A stretch of DNA of 32,530 nt from Mycoplasmatota bacterium (GTDB lineage: Bacteria; Bacillota_I; Bacilli_A; Izemoplasmatales; Izemoplasmataceae), in NCBI GenBank assembly GCA_030595255.1, contig JAUVDP010000014.1, forward strand, positions 1 to 32,530, in the 5' to 3' direction. A program made the position numbers and the translations under genes. Of this stretch, positions 7,740 through 16,060 are shown one piece after another; the stretch's first letter is position 1; every line of letters begins with the position of its first letter. The notes under the pieces were generated by a model that saw only the letters and a program-made list of their open reading frames with translations, had not been told where the DNA came from and searched no databases.

Positions 7740-7931
7740 ATGCCTAGAGAATGTGCAGTAACAGGAAAAAAAGGAATGAGTGGAAACAATAGATCTCACT
7801 CACTACACACAACTAAAAGAAGATGGAAAGCTAATCTTCAAAAAGTTAAAATTATTGACGAAGATGGTAACGTAAAAAGAGTTTTAGTGTCAGCTAGAGC
7901 CTTAAGAAGCGGACTTGTAAAACGCGCATAA
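7740..7931 (+). CDS. rpmB: 50S ribosomal protein L28
   Basis: This is a basic 63-residue large-subunit ribosomal protein beginning [20 protein letters not shown]. The family pattern is visible: an N-terminal Cys-x2-TGK turn, the [18 protein letters not shown] core and an arginine/lysine-rich end ([13 protein letters not shown]). I start it at ATG 7740, because GGAGGG at 7727-7732 gives normal spacing to that codon; an upstream in-frame ATG at 7725 would place the ribosome site inside the gene. It is divergent from fakA and convergent with thiN, the same arrangement as in Bacillus. It has its own promoter and terminator. Confidence 0.96.
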   Translation: MPRECAVTGKKGMSGNNRSHSLHTTKRRWKANLQKVKIIDEDGNVKRVLVSARALRSGLVKRA

Positions 7932-7946
7932 ATTAAATTGTAAGTT

Positions 7947-7970
7947 AAGTCGATACAATCGGCTTTTTTT
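7947..7970 (+). terminator. rpmB terminator
   Basis: An 8-bp stem AAGTCGAT / ATCGGCTT (7947-7954 with 7958-7965, one G-U pair) and a T-run follow the rpmB stop by about 15 bases. Confidence 0.8.
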
Positions 7971-8003
7971 ATGAAAACAATTAAACAAGAACATTTCTTA
8001 TAA

Positions 8004-8035
8004 TGAAAAAGCACTCAATTGAGTGCTTTTTTCAT
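8004..8035. terminator. Terminator between rpmB and thiN, works on both strands
   Basis: A symmetric hairpin GCACTC / GAGTGC with loop AATT is flanked by A-runs on one side and T-runs on the other, so it can end transcripts in both directions. It ends the tetR-to-thiN gene run on the minus strand. Confidence 0.85.
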
Positions 8036-8036
8036 T

Positions 8037-8642
8037 TTATTCATCTTGATGAACTATAAGTAGTAATCCTTCTTTAAAACTAATAGTTCCCTCATTTTCA
8101 TTTGAAATACATAAAGGGTCTTCAGTACTTAAATCTATACTATTCAATTCATATTTAAATCCTTTTAATGTTAAATCCTTTACATCTTCTATTGCGAATA
8201 ATGAAATATATTTAAATTTATTTTCTATTTCAAAACTTCCAGGATCTAACATATACATCAGAATATCATTAGAAACAATTGATATTTTTCCAAGTTTAAG
8301 TAAGTTCATATTAGCAAACCCATGATCAAACCTACCACCAGTCCCACCGTATATTACAATTTCATCATAATCCATTGATAATGCAATTTGTAAAGCAAGG
8401 TATGTGTCAGTATAATCTTTCTTCTCATCAAACTTCTTAATTTTTTTACTAAACTTCTGAATTAAATCAAATTGTTCATGATTAACACTATCGAAATCTC
8501 CTATTGAGAGGTCAATTTCTATTTTATTTTGTGCTAGTAAAAAAGCTCCAATATCAACACCAATTAGAAATTCATTATCTTCCTTATTATACAAGCTGGA
8601 TATATCATAATTATTTGGACCTGTGAAGATCTTAACTATCAT
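8037..8642 (-). CDS. thiN: Thiamine pyrophosphokinase
   Basis: This enzyme turns thiamine plus ATP into thiamine diphosphate. The 201-residue product shows the family motifs: GVDIGAFLLAQ (28-38), LSIGDFDSV (45-53), KFDEKKDYTDTYLALQIAL (70-88) and GGTGGRFDHGFANMNLL (99-115). A C-terminal beta-sandwich follows that normally helps to bind thiamine. The ATG overlaps the stop of rpe (ATGA-type overlap), so translation is coupled. The order rsgA-rpe-thiN is conserved in Bacillota. No thiamine synthesis genes lie nearby, so the substrate is probably imported. Confidence 0.95.
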   Translation of the reverse strand: MIVKIFTGPNNYDISSLYNKEDNEFLIGVDIGAFLLAQNKIEIDLSIGDFDSVNHEQFDLIQKFSKKIKKFDEKKDYTDTYLALQIALSMDYDEIVIYGGTGGRFDHGFANMNLLKLGKISIVSNDILMYMLDPGSFEIENKFKYISLFAIEDVKDLTLKGFKYELNSIDLSTEDPLCISNENEGTISFKEGLLLIVHQDE

Positions 8643-9271
8643 CTTAAAGAATCCATTTTTTCTTTAGGATTATTACTATTAAATATATACGAACCAGCTA
8701 CAAGAACATCGGCTCCTGCTTCTTTACAGAACTTAGCAGTTATATTGTTAATCCCACCATCTACAACAATTAACAAATCTTTGTTTAAGCTTTCTCGCAA
8801 TTCGCTTATCTCCATAATTTTTAGTGAACTATTCATCATAAACTCTTGTCCACCAAATCCAGGTTCAACACTCATAACAAGTACCTGGTCAATAAATGGA
8901 ATCCATTTTGCAATATCACTAACAGGAGTGGCAGGTTTAATAGAAATCCCTACTTTTGCACCTAGTTTTCTAATCATTTTAATTATTCCAGGCACATCTT
9001 CTACTGTTTCAATATGAAAAGTAATTCTATCACTTCCAGCTTCTATAAATTGAGGAATATATTTTCCTGGTTCTGAAATCATTAAGTGAGTATCTAATAT
9101 TTGTGTGGTATATGGTCTTAATCCTTTAACAACAAGTGGTCCAATTGAAATATTCGGCACAAAATGACCGTCCATTACATCAACATGAAGCCACTTAGCA
9201 TCTTTAACTAGCGCTACTGAATCAGCTAACTTCCCAAAATCTGCAGAGAGTATTGATGGTGCTATAATCAT
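8639..9271 (-). CDS. rpe: Ribulose-phosphate 3-epimerase
   Basis: This pentose phosphate pathway enzyme interconverts ribulose 5-phosphate and xylulose 5-phosphate in the cytosol. The 210-residue TIM-barrel protein has the metal ligands His29 and Asp31 (HVDVMDGHFVPN), His62 (DTHLMI) and Asp171 (VVDGGIN). The phosphate-binding loop MSVEPGFGGQ lies at 142-151. It sits 12 bases behind rsgA and overlaps thiN. It is the only confidently assigned gene in the window that ends in TGA. That stop lies within ATGATAG, so a second stop follows immediately in the same frame. Confidence 0.97.
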   Translation of the reverse strand: MIIAPSILSADFGKLADSVALVKDAKWLHVDVMDGHFVPNISIGPLVVKGLRPYTTQILDTHLMISEPGKYIPQFIEAGSDRITFHIETVEDVPGIIKMIRKLGAKVGISIKPATPVSDIAKWIPFIDQVLVMSVEPGFGGQEFMMNSSLKIMEISELRESLNKDLLIVVDGGINNITAKFCKEAGADVLVAGSYIFNSNNPKEKMDSLR

Positions 9272-9283
9272 AATAATTACCTC

Positions 9284-10150
9284 CTAGTATTTAATCTTTT
9301 GATTCTTTATTTCATCGAGTATTAATTTATAGTTATAATATCTTGATTGAATTATATTTCCGTTTTCTACTTCTTTTTTTACTTTACATGATGGCTCATT
9401 AACATGAGTACATCCTCGGTACTTACATTCACTAGATAATTCAAAGAAGTCAACAAAGCAATCCGGTACTTCTTCCTCTTTTATATCATAAAATTCCAAC
9501 TTTGAAAATCCAGGTGTATCCGCTACTAATCCTCCATATAAATCATGAAGTTCTGAATGTCTTGTTGTATGTTTCCCACGTCCCAAAGCTTTTGAAATTG
9601 CATTTGTTTCTAAATTTAATGATGTGTCTAATACATTTAGTAAGCTTGATTTTCCTGCCCCAGTTTGTCCTGCGAACATACTGATTTTATTTTTAAATAA
9701 ATGTTTAAATTCTTCTATACCTTCTTTAGTTACTGTTGATGTATATATTACTTGATAATAAGCTTCATAATACTTCATTTCTTCTTTTAATCTAACAAGT
9801 TGTTCTTCAGGCATTAAATCGGTTTTTGTAAGTACAATAACCGGTGTAATACTTTCATGTTCTATAAGTAATAAGAATCTATCAAGTAAATTGAAACTAA
9901 AATCTGGTTCTTTACAACTATTAATTAGAATAGCTTGATCAATATTAGCTAAAGCAGGTCTAGCTAAATTGTTTTCCCTAGGTAGAATTTCTTTAATGAA
10001 ATCTTCATCAAACATAACTCTATCTCCTACTTTAGGACTTTCTTTTGTATGGCGAAACTTCCCACGAGCTTTTAGCTTGTGGGAATTATTATCTTCATCT
10101 CTAACGGTGTATAGTCCACCAATTAATTTTGTTATTAGTCCTTTTTCCAA
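9284..10150 (-). CDS. rsgA: Ribosome small subunit GTPase RsgA
   Basis: RsgA is a circularly permuted GTPase that acts in late 30S assembly. The 288-residue product has an N-terminal OB-fold (about 1-65). The G motifs come in permuted order: G4 TKTD (108-111), G1 GQTGAGKS (161-168), G3 DTPG (211-214). A C-terminal zinc site uses Cys242, Cys247, His249 and Cys255. The start is TTG at 10150, chosen because GGAGGA lies five bases ahead and no ATG or GTG fits. It follows the ABC permease by nine bases. The kinase/phosphatase pair prkC-prpC that precedes rsgA in Bacillus is replaced here by an ABC exporter operon. Confidence 0.96.
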   Translation of the reverse strand: MEKGLITKLIGGLYTVRDEDNNSHKLKARGKFRHTKESPKVGDRVMFDEDFIKEILPRENNLARPALANIDQAILINSCKEPDFSFNLLDRFLLLIEHESITPVIVLTKTDLMPEEQLVRLKEEMKYYEAYYQVIYTSTVTKEGIEEFKHLFKNKISMFAGQTGAGKSSLLNVLDTSLNLETNAISKALGRGKHTTRHSELHDLYGGLVADTPGFSKLEFYDIKEEEVPDCFVDFFELSSECKYRGCTHVNEPSCKVKKEVENGNIIQSRYYNYKLILDEIKNQKIKY

Positions 10151-10159
10151 ATGGTCCTC

Positions 10160-12523
10160 CTATATTTGATACATTTTCATTGCTTCTTGTAAAGAAATCC
10201 TACTAAGTTTTCTTTTAGCAACATAAGCTCCTAAATAGAATAATATAATATATATCACAATAGCGACTACTCCATGCCACAGTGAGAATTCAAATGGCAT
10301 AACTACATTATACATTCTTGCCATAAGTAACTGGAGTCCTATAAATGATAATATGGCTGTAGGTATTGCACTAATAAATATTATAATACCATATATTAGA
10401 TATCCACCTATAATCATTTTATCTATTTCTTTATCATTATAACCTATTACTTTGAATAAAGATATATTATAGAAATTATCTTCGATGGTCATTACTGTCA
10501 AAATATATACAACAATTGCTCCAATTACAATTGAGACAATTATCGTTACAAACATCATCATATCAAATAATGTTTGCATTCTTTGTGTTTGATCTACAAT
10601 ATCATTTGTTGAAATAACAATTACATAGTTATCTGGAGATAATTCTGTTTCTGAATATATAGTATTATAATATCCAGTAGATCTTGTTAATAAATCAGAT
10701 AAACTATCAATATCAATATATGCTTTATTCCCGCTGTATTCAGTTGTAATACTAACAATTTCGATTTCTAAGCTATTATTACCCACTTCTAGAAGTACAG
10801 TGTCTCCAATTTTAAATCCTTTTACTAAGCTAAATGATTTAGTAATTATTAATCCATTTTCCAATTCATTTGTTACATCATTATTTTTATCATACAATTT
10901 ATGGATTTTTGAATCTGTTTTAAGTCCAACTAAGTATGTTTCCTCATCATCAACTAATGCACTAGGTAATTCAATTACAGTTTCTTGGCTTCCTGTAGGT
11001 AAGTCACATACTGTATCATATTTACAATACCCTATATAATTATGATCTGTATTATCATAATAATCAATTATAGTCCTATCCATTATTCCAACCATAGAGA
11101 AACTAAATAGAATTAGAAATGCAGCGTAAAACATTCCTATTAAAAATACCATAAACTTAGTTATATTTCTATATAAAAGTAAATGTTGAAGCTTTCTTGT
11201 GATTTTTAGTCGTTTTAAGTATTTCCCCATTATCTTAGTGAAGAAATTAGCTTTTGAAGAAACCTGAGGATTTAATAATACTACTGGTTTTTGACTTAAA
11301 ATTCTTTTAATTATGTAGTAACCTAATATAAGAATAAACGTTAAAGGAACAATAACAGCTACAAAAAATGTTCCTATAGTTTGATTAATCGGACCACTAG
11401 GAAGTAAATAGAATAATAGAAATGCATTCTTAAATGGTTCTGCAGCTAGTGTTCCTAAGAAGTAACCGGTAACTAACGCTGGAAATGCTAAAATAGCGAT
11501 AAAAAATACATAAGGTAATGTAATTTCACTATTTTTATATCCCATTGATTTTAAGATTCCTATCGCACCACGTTGCGATTGTAGAATCTTAGAAACCATT
11601 ATCCCTACAATTAATATAGCAATAGAAGCGATTAATATACTAAGCATTAATCCAGTTGCTTCTCCTCCTTCTATCTCACCATATATTGCTCCACTTCTCA
11701 TATTGTGTTCAGTTAATAAAATACTTGTAACAAAGTACATATTATCACTATCTTTATAATTATCTAGTACTTTAGTTTCAAATTCTTTAACTGTTAGATT
11801 ATTATCAAAAACTCCACCAATATGAAATCCAACAGGAACACTAATTCTTTCAAATTCTGCGTCAGTAAATAACGCTAAAGACTGAGTTTCATTATCAAAT
11901 ACTAGTCCAGAAGATAAAATTGCTAAGCTATAGTCAGGAAATAATACAAAACCACTAATTCTATAGTCTTTTCCTTCAACAGTTAGTGTATCTCCAATAT
12001 CTAGATTGTTTAATTTTGCGTATGTTTCACCTACAGCAATTTCAGAATCGATGCTAGGTGCATCTCCCTTAGTAAAAAAACTTAGATTAATTTCTTCATT
12101 CTCTTTTAATATTCTTAATTTATGAGTGTCTCCTGAAAGATCATAAAAAATATCTTTATATTCTCTTAACTCAATACTAATACTAGAATATGTACCAGTG
12201 ATTAAACTCATTCTATGATCCATTATCTTGTAGTAACAAGAACTATTAGTGTCCTTAAGAGCACTTAATGTATATACTTCTTCTGATGGCATACAGTGTA
12301 ACACTGAGTACATTAAATCTTCTTCTAGCATAAAATCCATCATTGATATTGCAAAATCTTCTTGATTTGCAACTTCAAAATATTCTTCAGCAGGTACTTT
12401 AATTCCTCCTACTCCATAATCCATTGCCGTATAAATAAAACTACTTAAGGTTATTATAACTCCGAGCAACAGTAGTTGTGTGTACTGTTTCTTTAAAGTT
12501 CTAAATACATTCTTAAATAACAT
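10160..12523 (-). CDS. FtsX/MacB-type ABC transporter permease
   Basis: This membrane component pairs with the ATPase encoded directly upstream. The 787-residue protein (from ATG 12523) has one N-terminal transmembrane helix and a large extracellular MacB_PCD-like domain (about 40-290). Three helices of a first FtsX domain follow (about 295-415), then a further helix near 450, a second extracellular domain, and three C-terminal helices of a second FtsX domain. The longer frame opening at ATG 12550 overlaps the ATPase gene by 26 bases; ATG 12523 (MLFKNVFRTLKKQYTQ) begins like family members and is preferred. Related systems export lipids, peptides or antibiotics, or work with sensor kinases; the substrate cannot be read here. 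Confidence 0.88.
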   Translation of the reverse strand: MLFKNVFRTLKKQYTQLLLLGVIITLSSFIYTAMDYGVGGIKVPAEEYFEVANQEDFAISMMDFMLEEDLMYSVLHCMPSEEVYTLSALKDTNSSCYYKIMDHRMSLITGTYSSISIELREYKDIFYDLSGDTHKLRILKENEEINLSFFTKGDAPSIDSEIAVGETYAKLNNLDIGDTLTVEGKDYRISGFVLFPDYSLAILSSGLVFDNETQSLALFTDAEFERISVPVGFHIGGVFDNNLTVKEFETKVLDNYKDSDNMYFVTSILLTEHNMRSGAIYGEIEGGEATGLMLSILIASIAILIVGIMVSKILQSQRGAIGILKSMGYKNSEITLPYVFFIAILAFPALVTGYFLGTLAAEPFKNAFLLFYLLPSGPINQTIGTFFVAVIVPLTFILILGYYIIKRILSQKPVVLLNPQVSSKANFFTKIMGKYLKRLKITRKLQHLLLYRNITKFMVFLIGMFYAAFLILFSFSMVGIMDRTIIDYYDNTDHNYIGYCKYDTVCDLPTGSQETVIELPSALVDDEETYLVGLKTDSKIHKLYDKNNDVTNELENGLIITKSFSLVKGFKIGDTVLLEVGNNSLEIEIVSITTEYSGNKAYIDIDSLSDLLTRSTGYYNTIYSETELSPDNYVIVISTNDIVDQTQRMQTLFDMMMFVTIIVSIVIGAIVVYILTVMTIEDNFYNISLFKVIGYNDKEIDKMIIGGYLIYGIIIFISAIPTAILSFIGLQLLMARMYNVVMPFEFSLWHGVVAIVIYIILFYLGAYVAKRKLSRISLQEAMKMYQI

Positions 12524-12524
12524 A

Positions 12525-13226
12525 TTAACCCCAAGAAATCTCTGAAGCATCTAACTTAGTTTTATTTTGATAGTCTTCTACAACTTCTCCAGAATTTAGT
12601 TTAATAATACGGTCAGCCATTGATCCAATACTTGGATTATGAGTAATTAATATAATAGTTGTTTCATACATTTTATTTAGTTTTTGAAGAATACCTAATA
12701 CCTCTTTAGCTGTGTCTTCATCAAGTGCACCTGTAGGTTCATCACAGAACATAATCTTAGGATTCTTAACAACAGCACGTGCTATACTAACACGTTGTTG
12801 TTCCCCACCACTTAATTGGAAAGGATATTTATCAATTTGTGGTGTTAATCCAACTTGTTCTATTACTTCTGCAACAGTAAAAGGAAGTAAACTTACTTCT
12901 CTACCTACTTCAACATTTTCTTTAACATTTAATGTTTGAAGTAAATTATATTGTTGGAATATAAAACCTAAATTATCTCTTCTAAATTTAGTTAATTCTT
13001 TAGAATTCATATCACTAATAACTTCTCCGTCAATAGTAATAACTCCACTAGTAGGATTATCAAGTCCACTACAAATATTTAGCATAGTACTTTTACCACT
13101 ACCTGAAGGCCCTAGTAAAACTACAAATTCACCTTTTTTAATTTCTAATGTAGCTTTTTTTACAGCATGTGTTTCTACTTCACCCATTACATAAATCTTA
13201 GATACATCTTCTAATTTTATTGACAT
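12525..13226 (-). CDS. ABC transporter ATP-binding protein (MacB/LolD type)
   Basis: The 233-residue ATPase powers the FtsX-type permease encoded next. Walker A GPSGSGKS is at 39-46, the Q-loop at Gln91 (FIFQQYNLL), the signature LSGGEQQRV at 138-146, and Walker [14 protein letters not shown] at 158-170 with catalytic Glu163. The H-loop follows in ILITHNPSI. The sequence IFQQYNLL and the D-loop GALDE are typical of the MacB/LolD/FtsE group. It lies one base behind tetR and abuts the permease, so the three form one operon under TetR control. Confidence 0.95.
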   Translation of the reverse strand: MSIKLEDVSKIYVMGEVETHAVKKATLEIKKGEFVVLLGPSGSGKSTMLNICSGLDNPTSGVITIDGEVISDMNSKELTKFRRDNLGFIFQQYNLLQTLNVKENVEVGREVSLLPFTVAEVIEQVGLTPQIDKYPFQLSGGEQQRVSIARAVVKNPKIMFCDEPTGALDEDTAKEVLGILQKLNKMYETTIILITHNPSIGSMADRIIKLNSGEVVEDYQNKTKLDASEISWG

Positions 13227-13227
13227 C

Positions 13228-13848
13228 TTATTTTCCTCCTTTTATATATCCACTTAATAAAATTTCTAATTTTTCTTTTATTGTCTCTTTAAGTTGTTTC
13301 TTACTTAAATCTTTTTCATATAAATAAAGAAATAATTCATAAGTTAAAATACCGAATATAATCTCACTCATCTTTTTAGTATCAAACTCATGTAATTCAT
13401 CTTCTTTAATCATTCCATCTAAATATTCAGCAATGATTTCCATATACTTAAAGTCCATACTAGCCATTTTCTTAAAAAAATCCGGCTTTTTCTTTGCGAT
13501 TTTTATTGTTACTATTCCCATTTCAAGTAATACTCTTTTAGGCATTCTCAACATCTTACTAATTACCTTAAAGATATTATTATTAATCTCATCAATAATA
13601 TCTTTATTAGTATCGTGTTTATATATTCCTTCATTCATATCATTAATATGATCTAAATAAAACACTTCAAAGAATATTTCATCTTTAGAACTAAAGTAAT
13701 TAAAGATAGTTCCTTCTGCAATACCTGTTTCTTTAGCTATCATCTTAGTTGAAGCTTTATCAAACCCAACATCATTAAATAACCTTCTTGATACCTCTAT
13801 TATCTTGTTTTTTACAACTTCTTGATCTTCTTTTGATATTCTAGCCAT
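13228..13848 (-). CDS. TetR/AcrR-family transcriptional regulator
   Basis: The 206-residue one-component regulator has an N-terminal TetR HTH (about 10-56; recognition part AEGTIFNYFSSKDEIF) and a helical ligand-binding C-terminal domain of normal size. It is the first gene of the operon with the ABC ATPase and permease. Two 18-bp palindromes lie directly downstream of the -10 box of its promoter (13862-13893), so it probably represses itself and the exporter until a ligand releases it. The inducer is unknown. Confidence 0.92.
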   Translation of the reverse strand: MARISKEDQEVVKNKIIEVSRRLFNDVGFDKASTKMIAKETGIAEGTIFNYFSSKDEIFFEVFYLDHINDMNEGIYKHDTNKDIIDEINNNIFKVISKMLRMPKRVLLEMGIVTIKIAKKKPDFFKKMASMDFKYMEIIAEYLDGMIKEDELHEFDTKKMSEIIFGILTYELFLYLYEKDLSKKQLKETIKEKLEILLSGYIKGGK

Positions 13849-13861
13849 AACTTCCTCCTTA

Positions 13862-13893
13862 ATATGAGTGCACTTATATGAGTATACTCATAT
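13862..13893. promoter_or_regulatory. Twin operator-like palindromes of the TetR regulator
   Basis: ATATGAGTATACTCATAT (13876-13893) is a perfect 18-bp palindrome. ATATGAGTGCACTTATAT (13862-13879) is a near-perfect one (one mismatch). They overlap by four bases, with centres 14 bp apart. Both lie between the -10 box and the tetR start, where binding would block transcription. Confidence 0.75.
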
Positions 13894-13920
13894 TATAAAA
13901 CTAGTTCTAAATAAAGTCAA
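13892..13920 (-). promoter_or_regulatory. Promoter of the tetR-ABC operon
   Basis: TTGACT (13915-13920), a 17-base spacer and TATAAT (13892-13897) on the minus strand make a near-consensus sigma-A promoter. Transcription would begin within the operator pair. Confidence 0.85.
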
Positions 13921-13921
13921 A

Positions 13922-13945
13922 TAAAAATGCACTTTTGTAAGTGCA
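13922..13945 (-). terminator. Terminator of the rlmN unit
   Basis: A 7-bp stem TGCACTT / AAGTGCA (13928-13934 with 13939-13945), loop of four, is followed by TTTTTA on the minus strand. It ends transcription from the small membrane-protein gene before the tetR promoter. Confidence 0.75.
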
Positions 13946-13964
13946 TCAATAATTTTAACTTCTA

Positions 13965-14444
13965 TCATTTAATTAATTTTGGTTCTTCACCATAGTCTTT
14001 ATAATATATTTCCTTCCCAGAATAATCGCTTAACAATAATATAAAGTCATCATAAATAACATCAAAATTTACAAGTGGTACTAATATTTTCTTTCCCTTT
14101 TTAATACTATGAATATATAAATTTCTATATTTACCAGTTCGTCTAATTGTATAAAATTTTGCATCACTGTATTCGTAAATTATTTCTTTTCTCCTAAAAC
14201 TATAAATTATACTCTCTTTGTTAATCTCAATATAAACTAGTTTCTTATATAATCTATATAAATGCATTAACATAAACACAGACAAAACAATCATAGACCA
14301 ACCTAAAAACATATCTGTATAGTATAAAAAACCTTCATAATCATATGCTCTTATAATTGTCATAACTCCATTAAAAGTAAATACAATGGGCCAAAATATC
14401 ATAACTAACTTATATCTAATAAAGCTTGTATAATATCTCTTCAT
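13965..14444 (-). CDS. Small membrane protein of unknown function
   Basis: I do not recognise this family. The 159-residue protein has two N-terminal transmembrane helices (about 12-32 and 45-65). A basic soluble C-terminal half follows, rich in beta-strand-like segments, with alternating hydrophobic residues (YIEINKESIIYSF, KILVPLVNF). This resembles the two-helix plus PH-like layout of many small Bacillota membrane proteins. ATG 14444 is preferred as the start, because AAGGAG lies eight bases ahead; a GTG at 14453 overlaps that site. It is 27 bases behind rlmN and shares its terminator, so it is probably in that transcript. Confidence 0.7.
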   Translation of the reverse strand: MKRYYTSFIRYKLVMIFWPIVFTFNGVMTIIRAYDYEGFLYYTDMFLGWSMIVLSVFMLMHLYRLYKKLVYIEINKESIIYSFRRKEIIYEYSDAKFYTIRRTGKYRNLYIHSIKKGKKILVPLVNFDVIYDDFILLLSDYSGKEIYYKDYGEEPKLIK

Positions 14445-14471
14445 ATATCCCACTCCTTTTCCTTATTTTAA

Positions 14472-15491
14472 TTATACTTTTTTACTTCTAAGTTGTCCAC
14501 AAGCAGCGTCAATATCTCCGCCTTTTTCTCTTCTTAAAGTAGCGTTAATTCCTCTTCTTTTAAGTTGAAGATAAAAAGCATTTGATCTTTCTTCACTACT
14601 TCCTCTATAACTAAATTCTTCAACATAATTATATCTTATTAAATTTACATAACAATTAATTCCTCTTAATAAATCACTCAATTGATTAGCGTGTTTTAAA
14701 TCATCATTTATTCCATCAAGTAAAATATATTCAAACGTTATTCTTCTATTAGTTTTTTCAACATAATCACGCGCTGCTTGAATAACCTCTCTAATACTAT
14801 ATGTATTGTTAATTTTCATTAATCTAGATCTTATTTCATCATTAGGAGCATGTAAACTAATAGCTAAGTTTACTTGTTTTTCTTCTTCAGCAAACTCTCT
14901 AATTTTAGGAACTAGTCCACTAGTAGAGATAGTTATATGTCTAGCACCAATTTCAAGACCATAAGGATTATTAATAATATCTACAAAACGCATTGTAGCT
15001 AAGTAATTATCAAATGGTTCTCCAATACCCATTACTACAACATGACTTACTCTTTCTTTAGAAAGTTGTTCAACTTTCAATACTTGCATAACTATTTCAT
15101 GAGTACCTAAATCTCTTTTCTTCTTTTGTAATCCTGATGCACAAAAACTACATCCAATATTACATCCAAGTTGAGTAGTTACACAAACACTATTTCCATA
15201 ATCATGTCTCATCAATACTGTTTCAATTAGATTTGAATCTTCAAGTCTAAATAAGAACTTCTCAGTTCCATCATTTGATACTTGATGAGAATCAACTTCT
15301 AAAGTAGAGAAATCATAATTATTAATTAAGTATTCTCTTAATTTTTTACTTAGATTTGACATATCTTCAAATCTACTAACTTTCTTTTTATAAATCCACT
15401 CAAAGACTTGTCTAGCATTAAACTTTTTATAACCTTTAGTTATTAATCTGTCTTCAAGCTCACTCATTGTAAAATCAAATATATTTTCCAT
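14472..15491 (-). CDS. rlmN: Dual-specificity 23S rRNA/tRNA methyltransferase RlmN
   Basis: RlmN is a radical-SAM enzyme that methylates C2 of A2503 in 23S rRNA and of A37 in some tRNAs. The radical-SAM cluster cysteines are in GCNIGCSFC (about 110, 114 and 117). The C-terminal methyl-carrying cysteine is in AACGQLRSK (about 331). SLHAPND and the N-terminal RNA-binding helical part (KFNARQVFEWIYKK) are also present. I start it at ATG 15491, which follows a GGTGGGTG site, giving 339 residues; a GTG start 12 bases upstream is possible. Candidate promoters lie in the 100 bases upstream. Confidence 0.95.
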   Translation of the reverse strand: MENIFDFTMSELEDRLITKGYKKFNARQVFEWIYKKKVSRFEDMSNLSKKLREYLINNYDFSTLEVDSHQVSNDGTEKFLFRLEDSNLIETVLMRHDYGNSVCVTTQLGCNIGCSFCASGLQKKKRDLGTHEIVMQVLKVEQLSKERVSHVVVMGIGEPFDNYLATMRFVDIINNPYGLEIGARHITISTSGLVPKIREFAEEEKQVNLAISLHAPNDEIRSRLMKINNTYSIREVIQAARDYVEKTNRRITFEYILLDGINDDLKHANQLSDLLRGINCYVNLIRYNYVEEFSYRGSSEERSNAFYLQLKRRGINATLRREKGGDIDAACGQLRSKKV

Positions 15492-15552
15492 AAAATCACC
15501 CACCGTATTATAACATAACTCTCAATAATTGAAAGAATAAAACTTAATATAT

Positions 15553-15561
15553 ATTATACCA
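15553..15561 (-). promoter_or_regulatory. Possible extended -10 promoter of rlmN
   Basis: The minus strand has TGGTATAAT (TATAAT at 15553-15558), about 60 bases ahead of rlmN. No good -35 box is seen. A second TATAAT at 15507-15512 is so close to the gene that it would cut into the ribosome site. Confidence 0.5.
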
Positions 15562-15573
15562 CACCAATTTATA

Positions 15574-15605
15574 ATAAAAAAAGATAAACAATAATGTCTA
15601 TCTTT
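15574..15605 (-). terminator. Terminator of the PH-domain gene
   Basis: A 7-bp stem AAAGATA / TATCTTT (15599-15605 with 15580-15586), with a long loop of about 12, precedes a T-run on the minus strand. Confidence 0.55.
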
Positions 15606-15613
15606 TAATTTAA

Positions 15614-15982
15614 TTAAATAATAGCTTGTGATATATTTCTAGAAATAGCCTTAATATCGCTTCTACCTTTAAATTCAAAAGTTAATCTTCCCATACCACT
15701 AATATAAACTTCTAATTCTGCGTCCATATCAAAAACTCCAGATGTTTCAATAGAGTAAGCATTAAATTTAGCATAAGGTAAACTTGTAAAATCAGTTTTT
15801 TTACCAGTTATTCCTTGTTTATTAATAACTATTAACCTCTTAGTAGTAAAAACTAATCCATCTCTCATTGATTTGTAAGAATCTATGATTTCTTCCCCAG
15901 GAACGATTAAGTCAGCTGCCTTATCTCCATAGCTTTTATCTTGTTTCAGTTTTAAATACTTCTTATTTTCAAAATCAATCAT
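15614..15982 (-). CDS. Bacterial PH-domain protein
   Basis: The 122-residue soluble protein looks like a single bacterial pleckstrin-homology domain (bPH type). The core has the usual strand series (IVPGEEIIDSYKSMRDGLVFTTKRLIVINK) with the TTKRLI motif typical of this fold. It ends in a helix (DIKAISRNISQAII). ATG 15982 is chosen as the start because GAGGAAG lies about eight bases ahead; the longer frame from 16000 starts upstream of that site. It lies between rlmN and the ECF S component, with its own terminator. Ligand and role are unknown. Confidence 0.75.
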   Translation of the reverse strand: MIDFENKKYLKLKQDKSYGDKAADLIVPGEEIIDSYKSMRDGLVFTTKRLIVINKQGITGKKTDFTSLPYAKFNAYSIETSGVFDMDAELEVYISGMGRLTFEFKGRSDIKAISRNISQAII

Positions 15983-16029
15983 TTCATCACTTCCTCTCAT
16001 ATATTAGTTGATTTCACTTAATTATATCA

Positions 16030-16057
16030 AAAAAAAAGATAAACTTAAAGTTTATCT
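16030..16057 (-). terminator. Terminator of the ECF S-component gene
   Basis: A stem GATAAAC / GTTTATC (16050-16056 with 16038-16044), loop of five, is followed by a run of Ts on the minus strand. Confidence 0.75.
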
Positions 16058-16060
16058 TCT

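Noticed and set aside
13928-13945. Third operator for the TetR regulator
   Set aside because: The stem shares TGCACTT with the nearby operator, but it has a loop, a following T-run and the right place for a terminator; its half-sites do not match ATATGAGT.
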